From positions 2,451,001 through 2,515,000 of the forward strand of contig NZ_CP048410.1 of NCBI RefSeq assembly GCF_019357415.1: 64,000 bases of DNA. The letters are read 5' to 3'. The position numbers and the translations under genes were made by a program. Positions 18,942-27,822 of this stretch are shown here, piece after piece; within the stretch, counting starts at the first letter, position 1; every line of letters starts with the position of its first letter. This DNA is from Gramella sp. MT6. Its GTDB lineage: Bacteria > Bacteroidota > Bacteroidia > Flavobacteriales > Flavobacteriaceae. The notes below the pieces were generated by a model, which was given only the letters and a program-made list of their open reading frames with translations, ran no database searches and was not told the DNA's origin.

Positions 18942-19527
18942 AGAAATATTTGAAATATTTAAGGAAAGTGAATTATCAGAAGCTCTTTATTTTTTCGATG
19001 ATATAAACAAAGATGATACTAAAACCTTATTTAATTGTAGAATATTAAAGAATTTGTTGGAGGTAAAAAATATCTTTTCCGAAAATAAAAGTTTTTGTTT
19101 AGGAATTGGAAAACCTCAATTAAGGTCATTATTAGCTGAAAAGTTAATTAAACAAGGAGGAATCATGGAATCTGTGATTTCTCAACGTGCTTTAGTTGCA
19201 CAATCCAGTGTTATTGATTCAGGAGTTAATCTGATGCCCTTTTCAGCTGTTTATAATTGTACAAAAATTGGTAAGGGAGCACTAATTAATTCTTTTGCTA
19301 GCATTCATCATGATTGCATTGTGGGCAATTTTACAGAGGTTTCACCAGGGAGTAGGGTTTTAGGGAGGAGCAAAATAGGAGCTTTCTGTTCCTTAGGTGC
19401 AAACTCGGTAGTTCTTCCAAAAATAGAAATTTGTGATAATGTAACTATTGGGGCAGGAGCCGTAGTCACAAAATCTATCTTACATGAAGGAACATATGTT
19501 GGTATACCGGCTAAAAAAATAACTTAA
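18910..19527 (+). CDS. Sugar O/N-acetyltransferase of the NeuD/PglD type
   Basis: 205 residues. An N-terminal nucleotide-sugar-binding Rossmann-like domain (IIIGAKGHAKEIF) is followed by a left-handed beta-helix of hexapeptide repeats from about residue 90. Its 32-bp overlap with the VioA-like aminotransferase gene argues that it N-acetylates that enzyme's amino sugar (VioB role). Two other proteins of the same fold are encoded at 37891 and 44214, so assignment rests on gene pairing. Confidence 0.86.
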   Translation: MIIIGAKGHAKEIFEIFKESELSEALYFFDDINKDDTKTLFNCRILKNLLEVKNIFSENKSFCLGIGKPQLRSLLAEKLIKQGGIMESVISQRALVAQSSVIDSGVNLMPFSAVYNCTKIGKGALINSFASIHHDCIVGNFTEVSPGSRVLGRSKIGAFCSLGANSVVLPKIEICDNVTIGAGAVVTKSILHEGTYVGIPAKKIT

Positions 19528-19529
19528 TT

Positions 19530-20501
19530 ATGGATTCTAAGCCGCTAGTAAGTATATGTATAATTACTTACAATCAAGAAAATTATATAGAAGAATGTTT
19601 AAAAGGAGCAATAAACCAAAATTTTAATGGAAAGTTTGAAATTGTTATAGGCGAAGATAATTCAACAGATAAAACCGGACAAATTTGTAAAGAATTTAGT
19701 TTAAAGTATCCTAATCGCGTTCGACTTCTAAAAAGGGCCGAAAATTTAGGAGTGATGAAAAATTTTATTTCAACATTAATGTCTTGCAAGGGTAATTACA
19801 TAGCTGTTTGTGAAGGAGATGATTACTGGACGGATAATTATAAACTTCAGAGACAGTTTGATGTAATGGAAAAAAATCCTAGTATCGATCTTTCATTTCA
19901 TCAATGTGATTTGCTGGATTCTGGAAAAACGCCTCCAATAATAAAAACAAAACAGTTCCCTAAATACGAAAATATGGAGGTAGTTGGTTTGCATGATGTT
20001 ATAAGCGGTGGTGGAGGTTTAATTCCTATGGCAAGTATATTTTTCAGGACCACTATAATGGAACATTATTTAAAGTATGTAGGTAATTATTCTGGGGGTC
20101 ATTACTTATTGCAAGTGATTGGGTCTTTAAATGGAGCCATATTTCTAAAACAAAATATGGCAGTTTATAGGGTAAACTCTTCTACTTCTGTCATTAAAAA
20201 TGTTAAAAATAACTCTGCAAATTATGAATCTTGGATAGATAATCACATTAAGAAATTAGAAGACTTTAAAAGTATAACGGGGCCTAAATATTCTAACCTC
20301 ATCAATTCTTTGATTTTAAAAGAAAAAATGAAGGCATTTAGATCTTTTAAAACTTCTAAAGAATATAGAGATGATTTATTCAAGGAATTAACTTATAATA
20401 GGTCTATAACTTATGTAGACTTTATAAAATTTTATTTGATTTTTAAAAATGAAAATATAGAAAGGTTTGCTGAGAAAATATATAGACTGATTAAGAGATA
20501 A
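19530..20501 (+). CDS. Glycosyltransferase family 2
   Basis: 323-residue GT-A enzyme. N-terminal VSICIITYNQENYI and an EGDDYW acidic motif near residue 96 mark the nucleotide-sugar and metal site. There is no membrane segment, so it acts at the cytoplasmic face. It is related to the oppositely oriented GT2 encoded at 36951-37883, sharing TYNQENYI and CEGDD blocks. Its donor and acceptor are unknown. Confidence 0.9.
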   Translation: MDSKPLVSICIITYNQENYIEECLKGAINQNFNGKFEIVIGEDNSTDKTGQICKEFSLKYPNRVRLLKRAENLGVMKNFISTLMSCKGNYIAVCEGDDYWTDNYKLQRQFDVMEKNPSIDLSFHQCDLLDSGKTPPIIKTKQFPKYENMEVVGLHDVISGGGGLIPMASIFFRTTIMEHYLKYVGNYSGGHYLLQVIGSLNGAIFLKQNMAVYRVNSSTSVIKNVKNNSANYESWIDNHIKKLEDFKSITGPKYSNLINSLILKEKMKAFRSFKTSKEYRDDLFKELTYNRSITYVDFIKFYLIFKNENIERFAEKIYRLIKR

Positions 20502-20556
20502 TTCAAAATGAGAGAAGGTAAAAACAATAGAAAACTCAAAAATTTGAGTTTAATAC

Positions 20557-22356
20557 ATGGAATTGATGAAGGTAAAGGAAATTTTTAGAAATAACTTCAA
20601 CTCATTCTTTTACTTCTTCGGATATCTAAGATACCGTATGTTCATAGTATTTTTTCTTAGTCTTGCTGTTGGGATGTTGGATGGTTTTGGCTTAGCTATG
20701 TTTATCCCTTTACTTCAAATGTTTGATGAAAAGGGTATGGCCGAAAAAGACTTAGGTAAGTTACAATTTTTACCAGATCTTCTTCAAGATTGGGGGGTAT
20801 CCTTTAGTATTATAACCATACTAATTTTAATTCTTATATTCTTTGCTTTTAAAGGTGTTGCTAAATATTTTCAAACATATGTTACTGTAATCTACATGCA
20901 GTTTTTCATGAGAACAGTGAGAGTAGCAAATATTAATTTATTGAATACTTATTCCTTCGCTAGTTTCGTAACCTCAGACAGTGGAAGGATTCAAAATACA
21001 TTTAGCGGAGAGGTAGAGAAACTAAATATTGCCTTTTCTTCTTATATGAAGTCTTTTCAACAAGTAATTTTGGTGTCTGTATATTTGATTTTAGCTTTTG
21101 GATCCAATTTTAGTTTTGCATTGATGGTGAGTATTGGTGGGGGGACTACTAATTTTATTTTTAACTATTTATATAAAAAATCAAAACTTTTTTCTAGAGA
21201 AATCACCACTGAGAATCATGTTTTTCAAGGTTTACTTATTCAACATGTCGCTTTCTTTAAATATTTAAAATCTAGTGGCTTAAATATTAAATATTCAGAA
21301 AAATTAGTAGATAGTATAAAAAAGATAGAAAAAATTCAGCGTAAAATTGGATATATAAGTTCTATTCTTCTTGGAGCAAGAGAGCCTCTTACTATTTTTG
21401 TAGTTGTTCTAGCGATGATCATTCAAATTAAATTTTTGGGAGCTAATATTGGTACTGTTATTTTAAGTTTATTGCTATTATATAGAGCACTAACCTTTTT
21501 GATGGCAATGCAGGCAGATTGGAACAGATTTTTATCTGTTTCAGGTTCGCTAGAGAATATGAATGATTTCGTCAGAGAATTGAAAAGTGGTAAAGAGAAA
21601 AATGGAGAAATTAAGATTGATAGTTTTAAGAATAAAATTTCTCTAAAAAATATTTCATTTACTTATGGAGATAAACAAATTCTCGACTCCATAAATACTG
21701 ATATTTTTAAATATCAAACTGTTGCTTTAGTAGGTCAAAGTGGTTCAGGGAAAACTACTTTGATGAATATACTTACAGGTTTAGTAATACCTCAAAAGGG
21801 TGAAATAAGTATTGATGGTGTAGATTATAAAGATTTAGATTTATACGGGTTAAGAGATAAAATTGGTTTTATTTCCCAGGAAGCTCCAACATTTAGTGAC
21901 ACGATTTTTAATAACATCACCTTTTGGGATGAACCTACACCTCAAAATATGGAAAAATTTCTATCTGCTGTAAAGAAGGCATCTATATATGATTATATAA
22001 TGGAATTACCTAATAGAGAAAATGAATATATCGGTAACAACGGAATAAATTTAAGTGGTGGGCAAAGGCAGAGGATAGCCATTGCACGTGAACTCTATAA
22101 GGAAGTTGATTTACTCTTTATGGATGAAGCAACTTCTGCTTTAGATGGTGAAACAGAAGCTGTTATACAAAAGAACATCGAAGATTTGCATGGCAAATAC
22201 ACTATTGTTATGATCGCTCACAGGTTAAGTACCATTAAAAATGCTGATCAAATAATTTTGTTAAAAGATGGTCATATTACTGCATCTGGAACTTTTCAAG
22301 AGCTTCTTGAAAAATCTCCTGATTTTCAGAATATGATTAATCTACAAGAGTTTTAG
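20557..22356 (+). CDS. ABC transporter with fused membrane and ATPase domains (MsbA/PglK-like)
   Basis: 599-residue half-transporter. About six membrane segments lie within residues 20-330, then a nucleotide-binding domain with Walker A GQSGSGKTT at about 391-399, signature LSGGQRQR near 498, Walker B LLFMDEATSALD and the AHRLST switch. It probably exports or flips a lipid-linked glycan. PglK is the ABC flippase for bacillosamine-primed oligosaccharides in Campylobacter, and a bacillosamine set is present here, so a PglK-like role is attractive. A MOP flippase is also encoded, so the division of labour is unclear. Confidence 0.9.
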   Translation: MELMKVKEIFRNNFNSFFYFFGYLRYRMFIVFFLSLAVGMLDGFGLAMFIPLLQMFDEKGMAEKDLGKLQFLPDLLQDWGVSFSIITILILILIFFAFKGVAKYFQTYVTVIYMQFFMRTVRVANINLLNTYSFASFVTSDSGRIQNTFSGEVEKLNIAFSSYMKSFQQVILVSVYLILAFGSNFSFALMVSIGGGTTNFIFNYLYKKSKLFSREITTENHVFQGLLIQHVAFFKYLKSSGLNIKYSEKLVDSIKKIEKIQRKIGYISSILLGAREPLTIFVVVLAMIIQIKFLGANIGTVILSLLLLYRALTFLMAMQADWNRFLSVSGSLENMNDFVRELKSGKEKNGEIKIDSFKNKISLKNISFTYGDKQILDSINTDIFKYQTVALVGQSGSGKTTLMNILTGLVIPQKGEISIDGVDYKDLDLYGLRDKIGFISQEAPTFSDTIFNNITFWDEPTPQNMEKFLSAVKKASIYDYIMELPNRENEYIGNNGINLSGGQRQRIAIARELYKEVDLLFMDEATSALDGETEAVIQKNIEDLHGKYTIVMIAHRLSTIKNADQIILLKDGHITASGTFQELLEKSPDFQNMINLQEF

Positions 22357-22369
22357 TATATAATTACCT

Positions 22370-23281
22370 TTGAAAAAGATCATGATGAAAACATCCAAAA
22401 TAAAAACAGAGCTATATAAGCATATCACCAAAACAAAAAATTTGTTTACTTCAGATTTTACGAATTATTTGTTTAATGATCCCATTTTATTGTATTATTC
22501 AGATTTTAGTAAAAACTGGGGGGATTATATTAATCCTTTTTTAGTGGAGAAAATTACTGGTAAACAGGCAGTATCTTATAAACGTATTTATAATGTAAAG
22601 AACCGAAGAAAACTTTATGGAGTTGGGAGTATTTTACATCATCCAGGTCTTCAAGATTCAATAATTTGGGGCTCGGGATTCATTTATCCTCCAAAAAAAA
22701 TACATGGAATACCTTCAAAAATTCTAGCGCTAAGAGGAAAAAATTCTGCTAAAATTTTCGAGAATTTTGGAGTGACTCACAATAATGTTTTTGGAGATCC
22801 AGCCTTATTATTTCCTTCTTTTTACAATCCTGATCGCGAATTAAAATACAAAGTTGGAATAATTCCACATTATTCGGAATTAAAAGATTTTGAGAAGAAT
22901 TCAAAGCTAAAAGAAAATAAAGATATAAAAGTAATAAGTCCAATGGTCCCTGGTGACAAGGTATATAATATTATCGATCAATTAAAGGAATGCGAAATAG
23001 TTATATCTAGTTCATTACATGGTTTAATTTTAGCAGATGCATATGGAAAACCATCTTTGAGATTCAATTATTCGAATAAACTTGTAGGTGGAAATTTTAA
23101 GTTTGAAGATTATTATAGTGGTGTGGGAATAAATAAACATGAAACTATTCAGATAAACAAGGTTGACAATATGGATTTTCAGGAAATAAAAAATAAAAGT
23201 AGTTTGAAAGATCTCAAATATGATAAGGAAGAACTTTATAATGTGTTAGTTCAGTATGTTCAAAAAAGGGATAAGTTTTAG
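22370..23281 (+). CDS. Polysaccharide pyruvyl transferase family protein
   Basis: 303 residues. The family signature is visible: YYSDFSKNWGDYINPFLV near residue 45, a GVGS..H block, GDPALLFP and ISSSLHGLILADAYG near 205. It should add a pyruvate ketal from PEP to a sugar, giving another negative charge. The longest reading begins TTG at 22370; ATG at 22382 or 22385 is equally possible and would lose only 4-5 residues. Confidence 0.87.
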   Translation: MKKIMMKTSKIKTELYKHITKTKNLFTSDFTNYLFNDPILLYYSDFSKNWGDYINPFLVEKITGKQAVSYKRIYNVKNRRKLYGVGSILHHPGLQDSIIWGSGFIYPPKKIHGIPSKILALRGKNSAKIFENFGVTHNNVFGDPALLFPSFYNPDRELKYKVGIIPHYSELKDFEKNSKLKENKDIKVISPMVPGDKVYNIIDQLKECEIVISSSLHGLILADAYGKPSLRFNYSNKLVGGNFKFEDYYSGVGINKHETIQINKVDNMDFQEIKNKSSLKDLKYDKEELYNVLVQYVQKRDKF

Positions 23282-23307
23282 TTTACGTTCGATTTTGGTA
23301 AGCCAGT

Positions 23308-24414
23308 ATGGATAAAAATAAAAACATAAAAATTTTAGTAGTCGTAGGTTCTTTTAAAATTGGAGGAGCGGAAAAAATGGCAATTGTAATAGGGGAAGAA
23401 TTATCAAAAAGGGGATTCTTTGTTCATTATGCTATTCAAAAGCCAATTTTTCAAATTCCACACAATATTGAAAACAAACGCATTCACGTTCTAAATAAGA
23501 AAAAGGAATCTAGCAAGTATTATCATCATTTAAATAATATCATTCAAATTAAGAAATTAGCAAAAAGCTATGATCCCGATGTTGTAATTGGTTTAACGTA
23601 TTTTAGTAGTTTTCTTTCTTGTTTTACTTTTTGTAAAAATATTATAGGGACCTTTGATGTTAATCCCTATTCTTTAGGTAAAAAGAGACACCGAATTGCA
23701 GACTTTGTTTGTAATTGGTCTAATGTTAAGAGAGTAGTAGGGCCCTCTATAGGTACCGTTAATGAGTTGAAGAAGGCCCGTCCCCAGTTTGACAATAAAT
23801 TTATTACAATTTATAATTCAATTGATTTTAATAGAGTAGAGGAACTCTCTAAATCGGAAATAAAGGAATCTTACTTGTATAAAAAGCCTTTTATTTCTGC
23901 GATGGGTAGATTAAGCAATCAAAAAAATTTCACATTGTTAATTAGGAGCTACGCTACAAGTGACCTTAAAGAGCACTTCAATTTAGCCATTATTGGGGAT
24001 GGACCTCAAAAATCAGAGTTATTGGAACTCATAAAAAAATTGGGTCTTGAAGACAAAATATTTTTACTTGGTTTTAAAAGCAATCCTTATCCATATATCA
24101 AGCAGTCTGAGTTTTTTATAAATACATCTAATTATGAAAGTTTCTGTGTAGTAATTCTTGAAGCATTAGCTTTAGGAAAAATGGTAGTGGCCACTGACTG
24201 TCCCTCAGGTCCTGGGGAGTTAATACAAGATGGTTTAAATGGTTATTTAACGGAGGTAGACAATATTTCTTCTTTAGTTAATAAACTGGATTTTTTGTCT
24301 AAAAATAAAAAAACGATTCAAAAAAAGTCTTTAATAGCTAAGGAAAGCGTTAATAAATTTAAAATCTCCTCAATAGGAAATGAATGGGAAAATCTTATTG
24401 GTGAAATATTATAA
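23308..24414 (+). CDS. Glycosyltransferase family 4
   Basis: 368-residue GT-B enzyme. The N-terminal GSFKIGGAEKMA is the acceptor-side glycine motif, and the C-terminal half carries GRLSNQKNF and the EX7E motif ESFCVVILE with ATDCPSGPGEL. The sugar is unknown. It is followed by a 151-bp gap before the next gene. Confidence 0.92.
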   Translation: MDKNKNIKILVVVGSFKIGGAEKMAIVIGEELSKRGFFVHYAIQKPIFQIPHNIENKRIHVLNKKKESSKYYHHLNNIIQIKKLAKSYDPDVVIGLTYFSSFLSCFTFCKNIIGTFDVNPYSLGKKRHRIADFVCNWSNVKRVVGPSIGTVNELKKARPQFDNKFITIYNSIDFNRVEELSKSEIKESYLYKKPFISAMGRLSNQKNFTLLIRSYATSDLKEHFNLAIIGDGPQKSELLELIKKLGLEDKIFLLGFKSNPYPYIKQSEFFINTSNYESFCVVILEALALGKMVVATDCPSGPGELIQDGLNGYLTEVDNISSLVNKLDFLSKNKKTIQKKSLIAKESVNKFKISSIGNEWENLIGEIL

Positions 24415-24565
24415 TTTGTATAAATAGATAGCTTAGGATATTCGATAACTCTTCCGTTGTCGAGGAATGCAAATTGATAGTAAATGGTTTAATTATCAGA
24501 TAATTTTGAAATTAGTATTGGAAATTTAAGTTAGTACTCTGAATTTCATTGTAAGTTTAATTTTT

Positions 24566-25597
24566 ATGGGAAGAAAATTAATAATTCATTTGGGATTTCC
24601 TAAAACAGGTACAAGCTACCTGCAGAAAAATATATTTCCTAAAATGGCCGGCATTAATTTTATTGGTAGGCGGGATAATTTCTATTCTCAAGAAGCTAAA
24701 GGATTAAAAGATTTTGTGACTTTTTTATTATTTATTCCCGAAGATGCATTTTTGGATAGATTATCGTCAATGAAGGGTGTTTTGTTAAATATTAATAAAG
24801 CACATTTTAATTATTCTAAATCAGAGAAACTACCTATTCTTTTATCAGATGAGGCTCTTATTTTTAGAACAATTGATCCTTTTAATGTCCGATGGCATGG
24901 AAAATATAGTGCCTCCATCGATAGATTGTTTAGGAGGCTAAAAATTTTCGTCGAATTTTGCGATTTTGATTTGAAATTAATTTTGACTCTCAGAAACCAG
25001 GCCGATTTAATTCATTCTGTGTATAGTGAGCGATATAATGTTTATAGGAATATTGCAGATATTAATACTTTTTCAAAATATCTTTCAGCAATTCTGAACT
25101 CAAAATTTTATGATTATGGAATGTCAAATTTACAATATGATCGATTAATAGATAAGATTAAGTTTTTTTTCGAAAATGATAGATTGTTAGTCTTAAAATA
25201 TGAACAAATGAAAAAAGATCCTTTGCAGTTTTACGAAAGGCTATTGGGATTTTTACCATCAGATAGTACAGTTAGCGAACTGTCATCGGAAATAAACTTT
25301 AAAGCGGAAAATAAACGCGAAATTGGCTTTAATAAAAAGATAGCGAACTTGGGCTATAAACTGCCAAGAGTACTAAAAAAATTAAATTTATTTACTGTAA
25401 GGTTATTTATTAAGTCAGGTTTGACTAGAGAAAGTACAGTTGAAGAATATATATTAAACAATGGTTTTTGGTTTCAAAAGTATAAGATAATTAATATGAC
25501 TCAATCGCAACGTAGTTTGATCAATGGAACCTTTTACGAAAGCAATAAATCATTAGCACAAGCTTATAATGAATTTTTAGATTATACAAATGGATAA
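24566..25597 (+). CDS. Second PAPS-dependent sulfotransferase family protein
   Basis: 343 residues. The 5'-phosphosulfate loop GFPKTGTSYLQ is at 10-20 and the 3'-phosphate site LKLILTLRNQADLIHSVYS at 136-154, with KYEQM further on. It is clearly different in length and sequence from the sulfotransferase at 17159, so a different target position or sugar is likely. It overlaps the aldolase gene by 8 bp, tying sulfation to the CMP-sugar cassette. Confidence 0.82.
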   Translation: MGRKLIIHLGFPKTGTSYLQKNIFPKMAGINFIGRRDNFYSQEAKGLKDFVTFLLFIPEDAFLDRLSSMKGVLLNINKAHFNYSKSEKLPILLSDEALIFRTIDPFNVRWHGKYSASIDRLFRRLKIFVEFCDFDLKLILTLRNQADLIHSVYSERYNVYRNIADINTFSKYLSAILNSKFYDYGMSNLQYDRLIDKIKFFFENDRLLVLKYEQMKKDPLQFYERLLGFLPSDSTVSELSSEINFKAENKREIGFNKKIANLGYKLPRVLKKLNLFTVRLFIKSGLTRESTVEEYILNNGFWFQKYKIINMTQSQRSLINGTFYESNKSLAQAYNEFLDYTNG

Positions 25598-27134
25598 GAC
25601 TTTTAAAATATTAGATTGCACATTAAGAGATGGAGGATATTATACAAATTGGGATTTTGATAAGAATTTAGTAAAAACCTATTTTAGCGCTTTTAACAAC
25701 CTTCCGGTTGATTATTTAGAATTGGGTTACAGATCTAATCCTATGAAAAATTATTTAGGTGAATATTTTTATTGTCCTCAATATGTACTGGAAGAATCCA
25801 AAGCTTTAAGTGATAAAAAGTTAGTAATAATACTGAATGAAAAGGATGTAAGAGCAGAACATGTTCCTGATTTATTAGGTCCCTGCATTGGGTTTATCAC
25901 CTTGGTAAGAATTGCAATAGATCCAAAAAATTTTAAAAGAGCATTATCTCTAGCAGAAGCCGTAAAAAAATTAGGATTTGAAGTTGGATTTAATGTTATG
26001 TATATGTCTGCTTGGGAATCAGAAAAAGATTTCTTGAGTCAGATAAAAGAAGTAGATGGTATTGCAGATTATTTCTATATGGTTGATTCTTTTGGAGGAG
26101 TTTACCCAGATGATGTAAGGAGAACTTTTGATATTGTAAGAAATCAAACTAACACTGAAATTGGTTTTCATGGTCATAACAACCTTCAATTAGCTTTGAT
26201 AAATACTCTGACAGCAATTAATTGCGGTGCTAATATTGTGGACGCAACAGTAACTGGAATGGGCAGAGGGGCAGGAAATCTTCAAACTGAACTTTTATTA
26301 ACAGCATTAAATGCTAAAGAGGGTTTAGAACTAGACTTTAATTCCTTGAGCAGAGTTGTTGGTCCATTCGCCGAAATGCAAAAAGATTATGAATGGGGTA
26401 CTAATTTACCATATATGGTATCTGGAGCAAATTCGCTGCCACAGAAGGAAGTGATGTCATGGGTTACAAAAAGATTTTATTCCTTAAATAGTATTATTCG
26501 TGCTTTATCTAATCAATCCAAAGGATTAAAAGATAATATTGATTTAAAAAATCTTAATGAGAACAAGAAATATAAATCAGCATTAATCATTGGGGGAGGT
26601 CCTACCGGTAAAATGCATTCGAAGGCTATTAAAGAGTTTATAAAGAATCACGAAGAATTATGCGTAATCCATGTAAGTTCAAAAAATGCCCAGGAGTATA
26701 AGGATGTAAAGAATCTGCAAATTCATTGTCTGGCAGGAAATGAGGGTCATAGATTAGAGGAAAGCTATGAAAATATAAACATCAAAGACAAATTGGTTAT
26801 ATTACCTCCCTACCCCAGAACTATGGGTACTTATATTCCTAAAAGTTTGGAACCTGTTGCATTTCAATTAAAAGATATAAGTTTTACTGATAAATATTAC
26901 GAGTCAGTAACATCATTAGCTATTGAAACAGCATTACATTTGGGAGTAGAGAATTTCTATTTTGCAGGTTATGATGGTTATAATGAAGATATTAAGCCTC
27001 AGGAATTAGAATTGTTCAATGAGAATGAATATATTATTGAAAGTTTAAAAAAGAACTCCAACCTTTCTGTAAGCTCAATAACACCAACTTTATACGAAAG
27101 TTTAGAATCGAAATCAGTCTTCTCCTTAATATAA
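25590..27134 (+). CDS. HMGL/DmpG-type aldolase fused to a C-terminal Rossmann-like domain
   Basis: 514 residues in two parts. Residues 1-300 form a DRE-TIM (HMGL-like) barrel: LDCTLRDGG at 8-16, the metal-binding HGH at 194-196, and GMGRGAGN at 223-230. This family includes 4-hydroxy-2-oxovalerate aldolases that join pyruvate to aldehydes. Residues 329-514 form a second domain starting ALIIGGGPTGKMHS and carrying an ALHLGVENFYFAGYDGY block that recalls GT29/GT42 or DUF115-like proteins. With the following CMP transferase and phosphatase genes it probably makes a 3-deoxy-2-keto sugar acid. Substrate and the role of the second domain are unknown. Confidence 0.75.
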   Translation: MDKTFKILDCTLRDGGYYTNWDFDKNLVKTYFSAFNNLPVDYLELGYRSNPMKNYLGEYFYCPQYVLEESKALSDKKLVIILNEKDVRAEHVPDLLGPCIGFITLVRIAIDPKNFKRALSLAEAVKKLGFEVGFNVMYMSAWESEKDFLSQIKEVDGIADYFYMVDSFGGVYPDDVRRTFDIVRNQTNTEIGFHGHNNLQLALINTLTAINCGANIVDATVTGMGRGAGNLQTELLLTALNAKEGLELDFNSLSRVVGPFAEMQKDYEWGTNLPYMVSGANSLPQKEVMSWVTKRFYSLNSIIRALSNQSKGLKDNIDLKNLNENKKYKSALIIGGGPTGKMHSKAIKEFIKNHEELCVIHVSSKNAQEYKDVKNLQIHCLAGNEGHRLEESYENINIKDKLVILPPYPRTMGTYIPKSLEPVAFQLKDISFTDKYYESVTSLAIETALHLGVENFYFAGYDGYNEDIKPQELELFNENEYIIESLKKNSNLSVSSITPTLYESLESKSVFSLI

Positions 27135-27138
27135 CTAT

Positions 27139-27822
27139 ATGTCTATAGCGGTATTTCTACCAACACGAAAAGGAAGTGAGCGTGTTAAAAATAAAAATAC
27201 CAGAAAATTTGCTGAATTTAAAGGCGGTTTACTGGAGTTAAAATTGAAACAATTAAATGGTTTGGATGTTGACGAAGTTATTTTGTCTACAAACGATGAG
27301 GAATCAATTACTATAGCCAAATCTTTTGAATCTGAATTTAAAAATCTGGTAATTAAGCCCAGGCCTGATCATTTAGCAGGAAGTTCTACTAAATTAATAG
27401 ATCTAATTAAATATGTACCTAAAATTACAAATTGCGAACATATATTATGGACACATGTAACTTCTCCAATGGTCGAGAAGGAAATTTATGCCGAAAGTAT
27501 TGAAGAATACAAACAGGCTTTGGAAAATGGCTATGATTCCTTAATGTCTGTAATTCCTTTTCAAAATTTTTTATGGAGCCCTAAGGAGAATGATTTGGTC
27601 AATAGAGAAGGAGATTTGAGATGGCCCAGAACTCAGGATCTTACTAAGCTCTACGAGATTAATAGTGCAATTTTTATAACACCTAGATATATTTATGAAA
27701 ATAATTTTGATAGAGTAGGGAAAAAACCATTTTTGTACGAAATGAATAAATTGAATTCAATGGATATTGACTGGGAAGATGATTTCAAAATAGCTGAAGC
27801 CGTATATGAAAGATTTAAGTAA
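27139..27822 (+). CDS. CMP-sugar acid synthetase (acylneuraminate cytidylyltransferase family)
   Basis: 227-residue GT-A-like nucleotidyltransferase. FLPTRKGSERVKNKN at 6-20 is the CTP-binding motif of NeuA/KdsB-type enzymes. STNDEE, RPDHLAG and late NSMDIDWEDDF blocks are also typical. It should activate a 2-keto sugar acid with CTP. No NeuB, PseI or LegI (PEP-dependent synthase) gene is in the window; the adjacent aldolase is the only candidate source of its substrate. The phosphatase gene overlaps by 17 bp. Confidence 0.85.
   Translation: MSIAVFLPTRKGSERVKNKNTRKFAEFKGGLLELKLKQLNGLDVDEVILSTNDEESITIAKSFESEFKNLVIKPRPDHLAGSSTKLIDLIKYVPKITNCEHILWTHVTSPMVEKEIYAESIEEYKQALENGYDSLMSVIPFQNFLWSPKENDLVNREGDLRWPRTQDLTKLYEINSAIFITPRYIYENNFDRVGKKPFLYEMNKLNSMDIDWEDDFKIAEAVYERFK

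Noticed and set aside
22365..22372. Promoter TACCTTTG before the pyruvyl transferase gene
   Set aside because: Exact -7 match, but no TTG at the right distance and it would lie almost at the start codon; the gene is 13 bp after the ABC gene and probably co-transcribed.
24442..24463. Terminator hairpin after the GT4 gene (TCGATAAC / GTTGTCGA)
   Set aside because: An 8-bp stem with one G-U pair exists, but there is no T-run after it and the distance and context do not favour termination.
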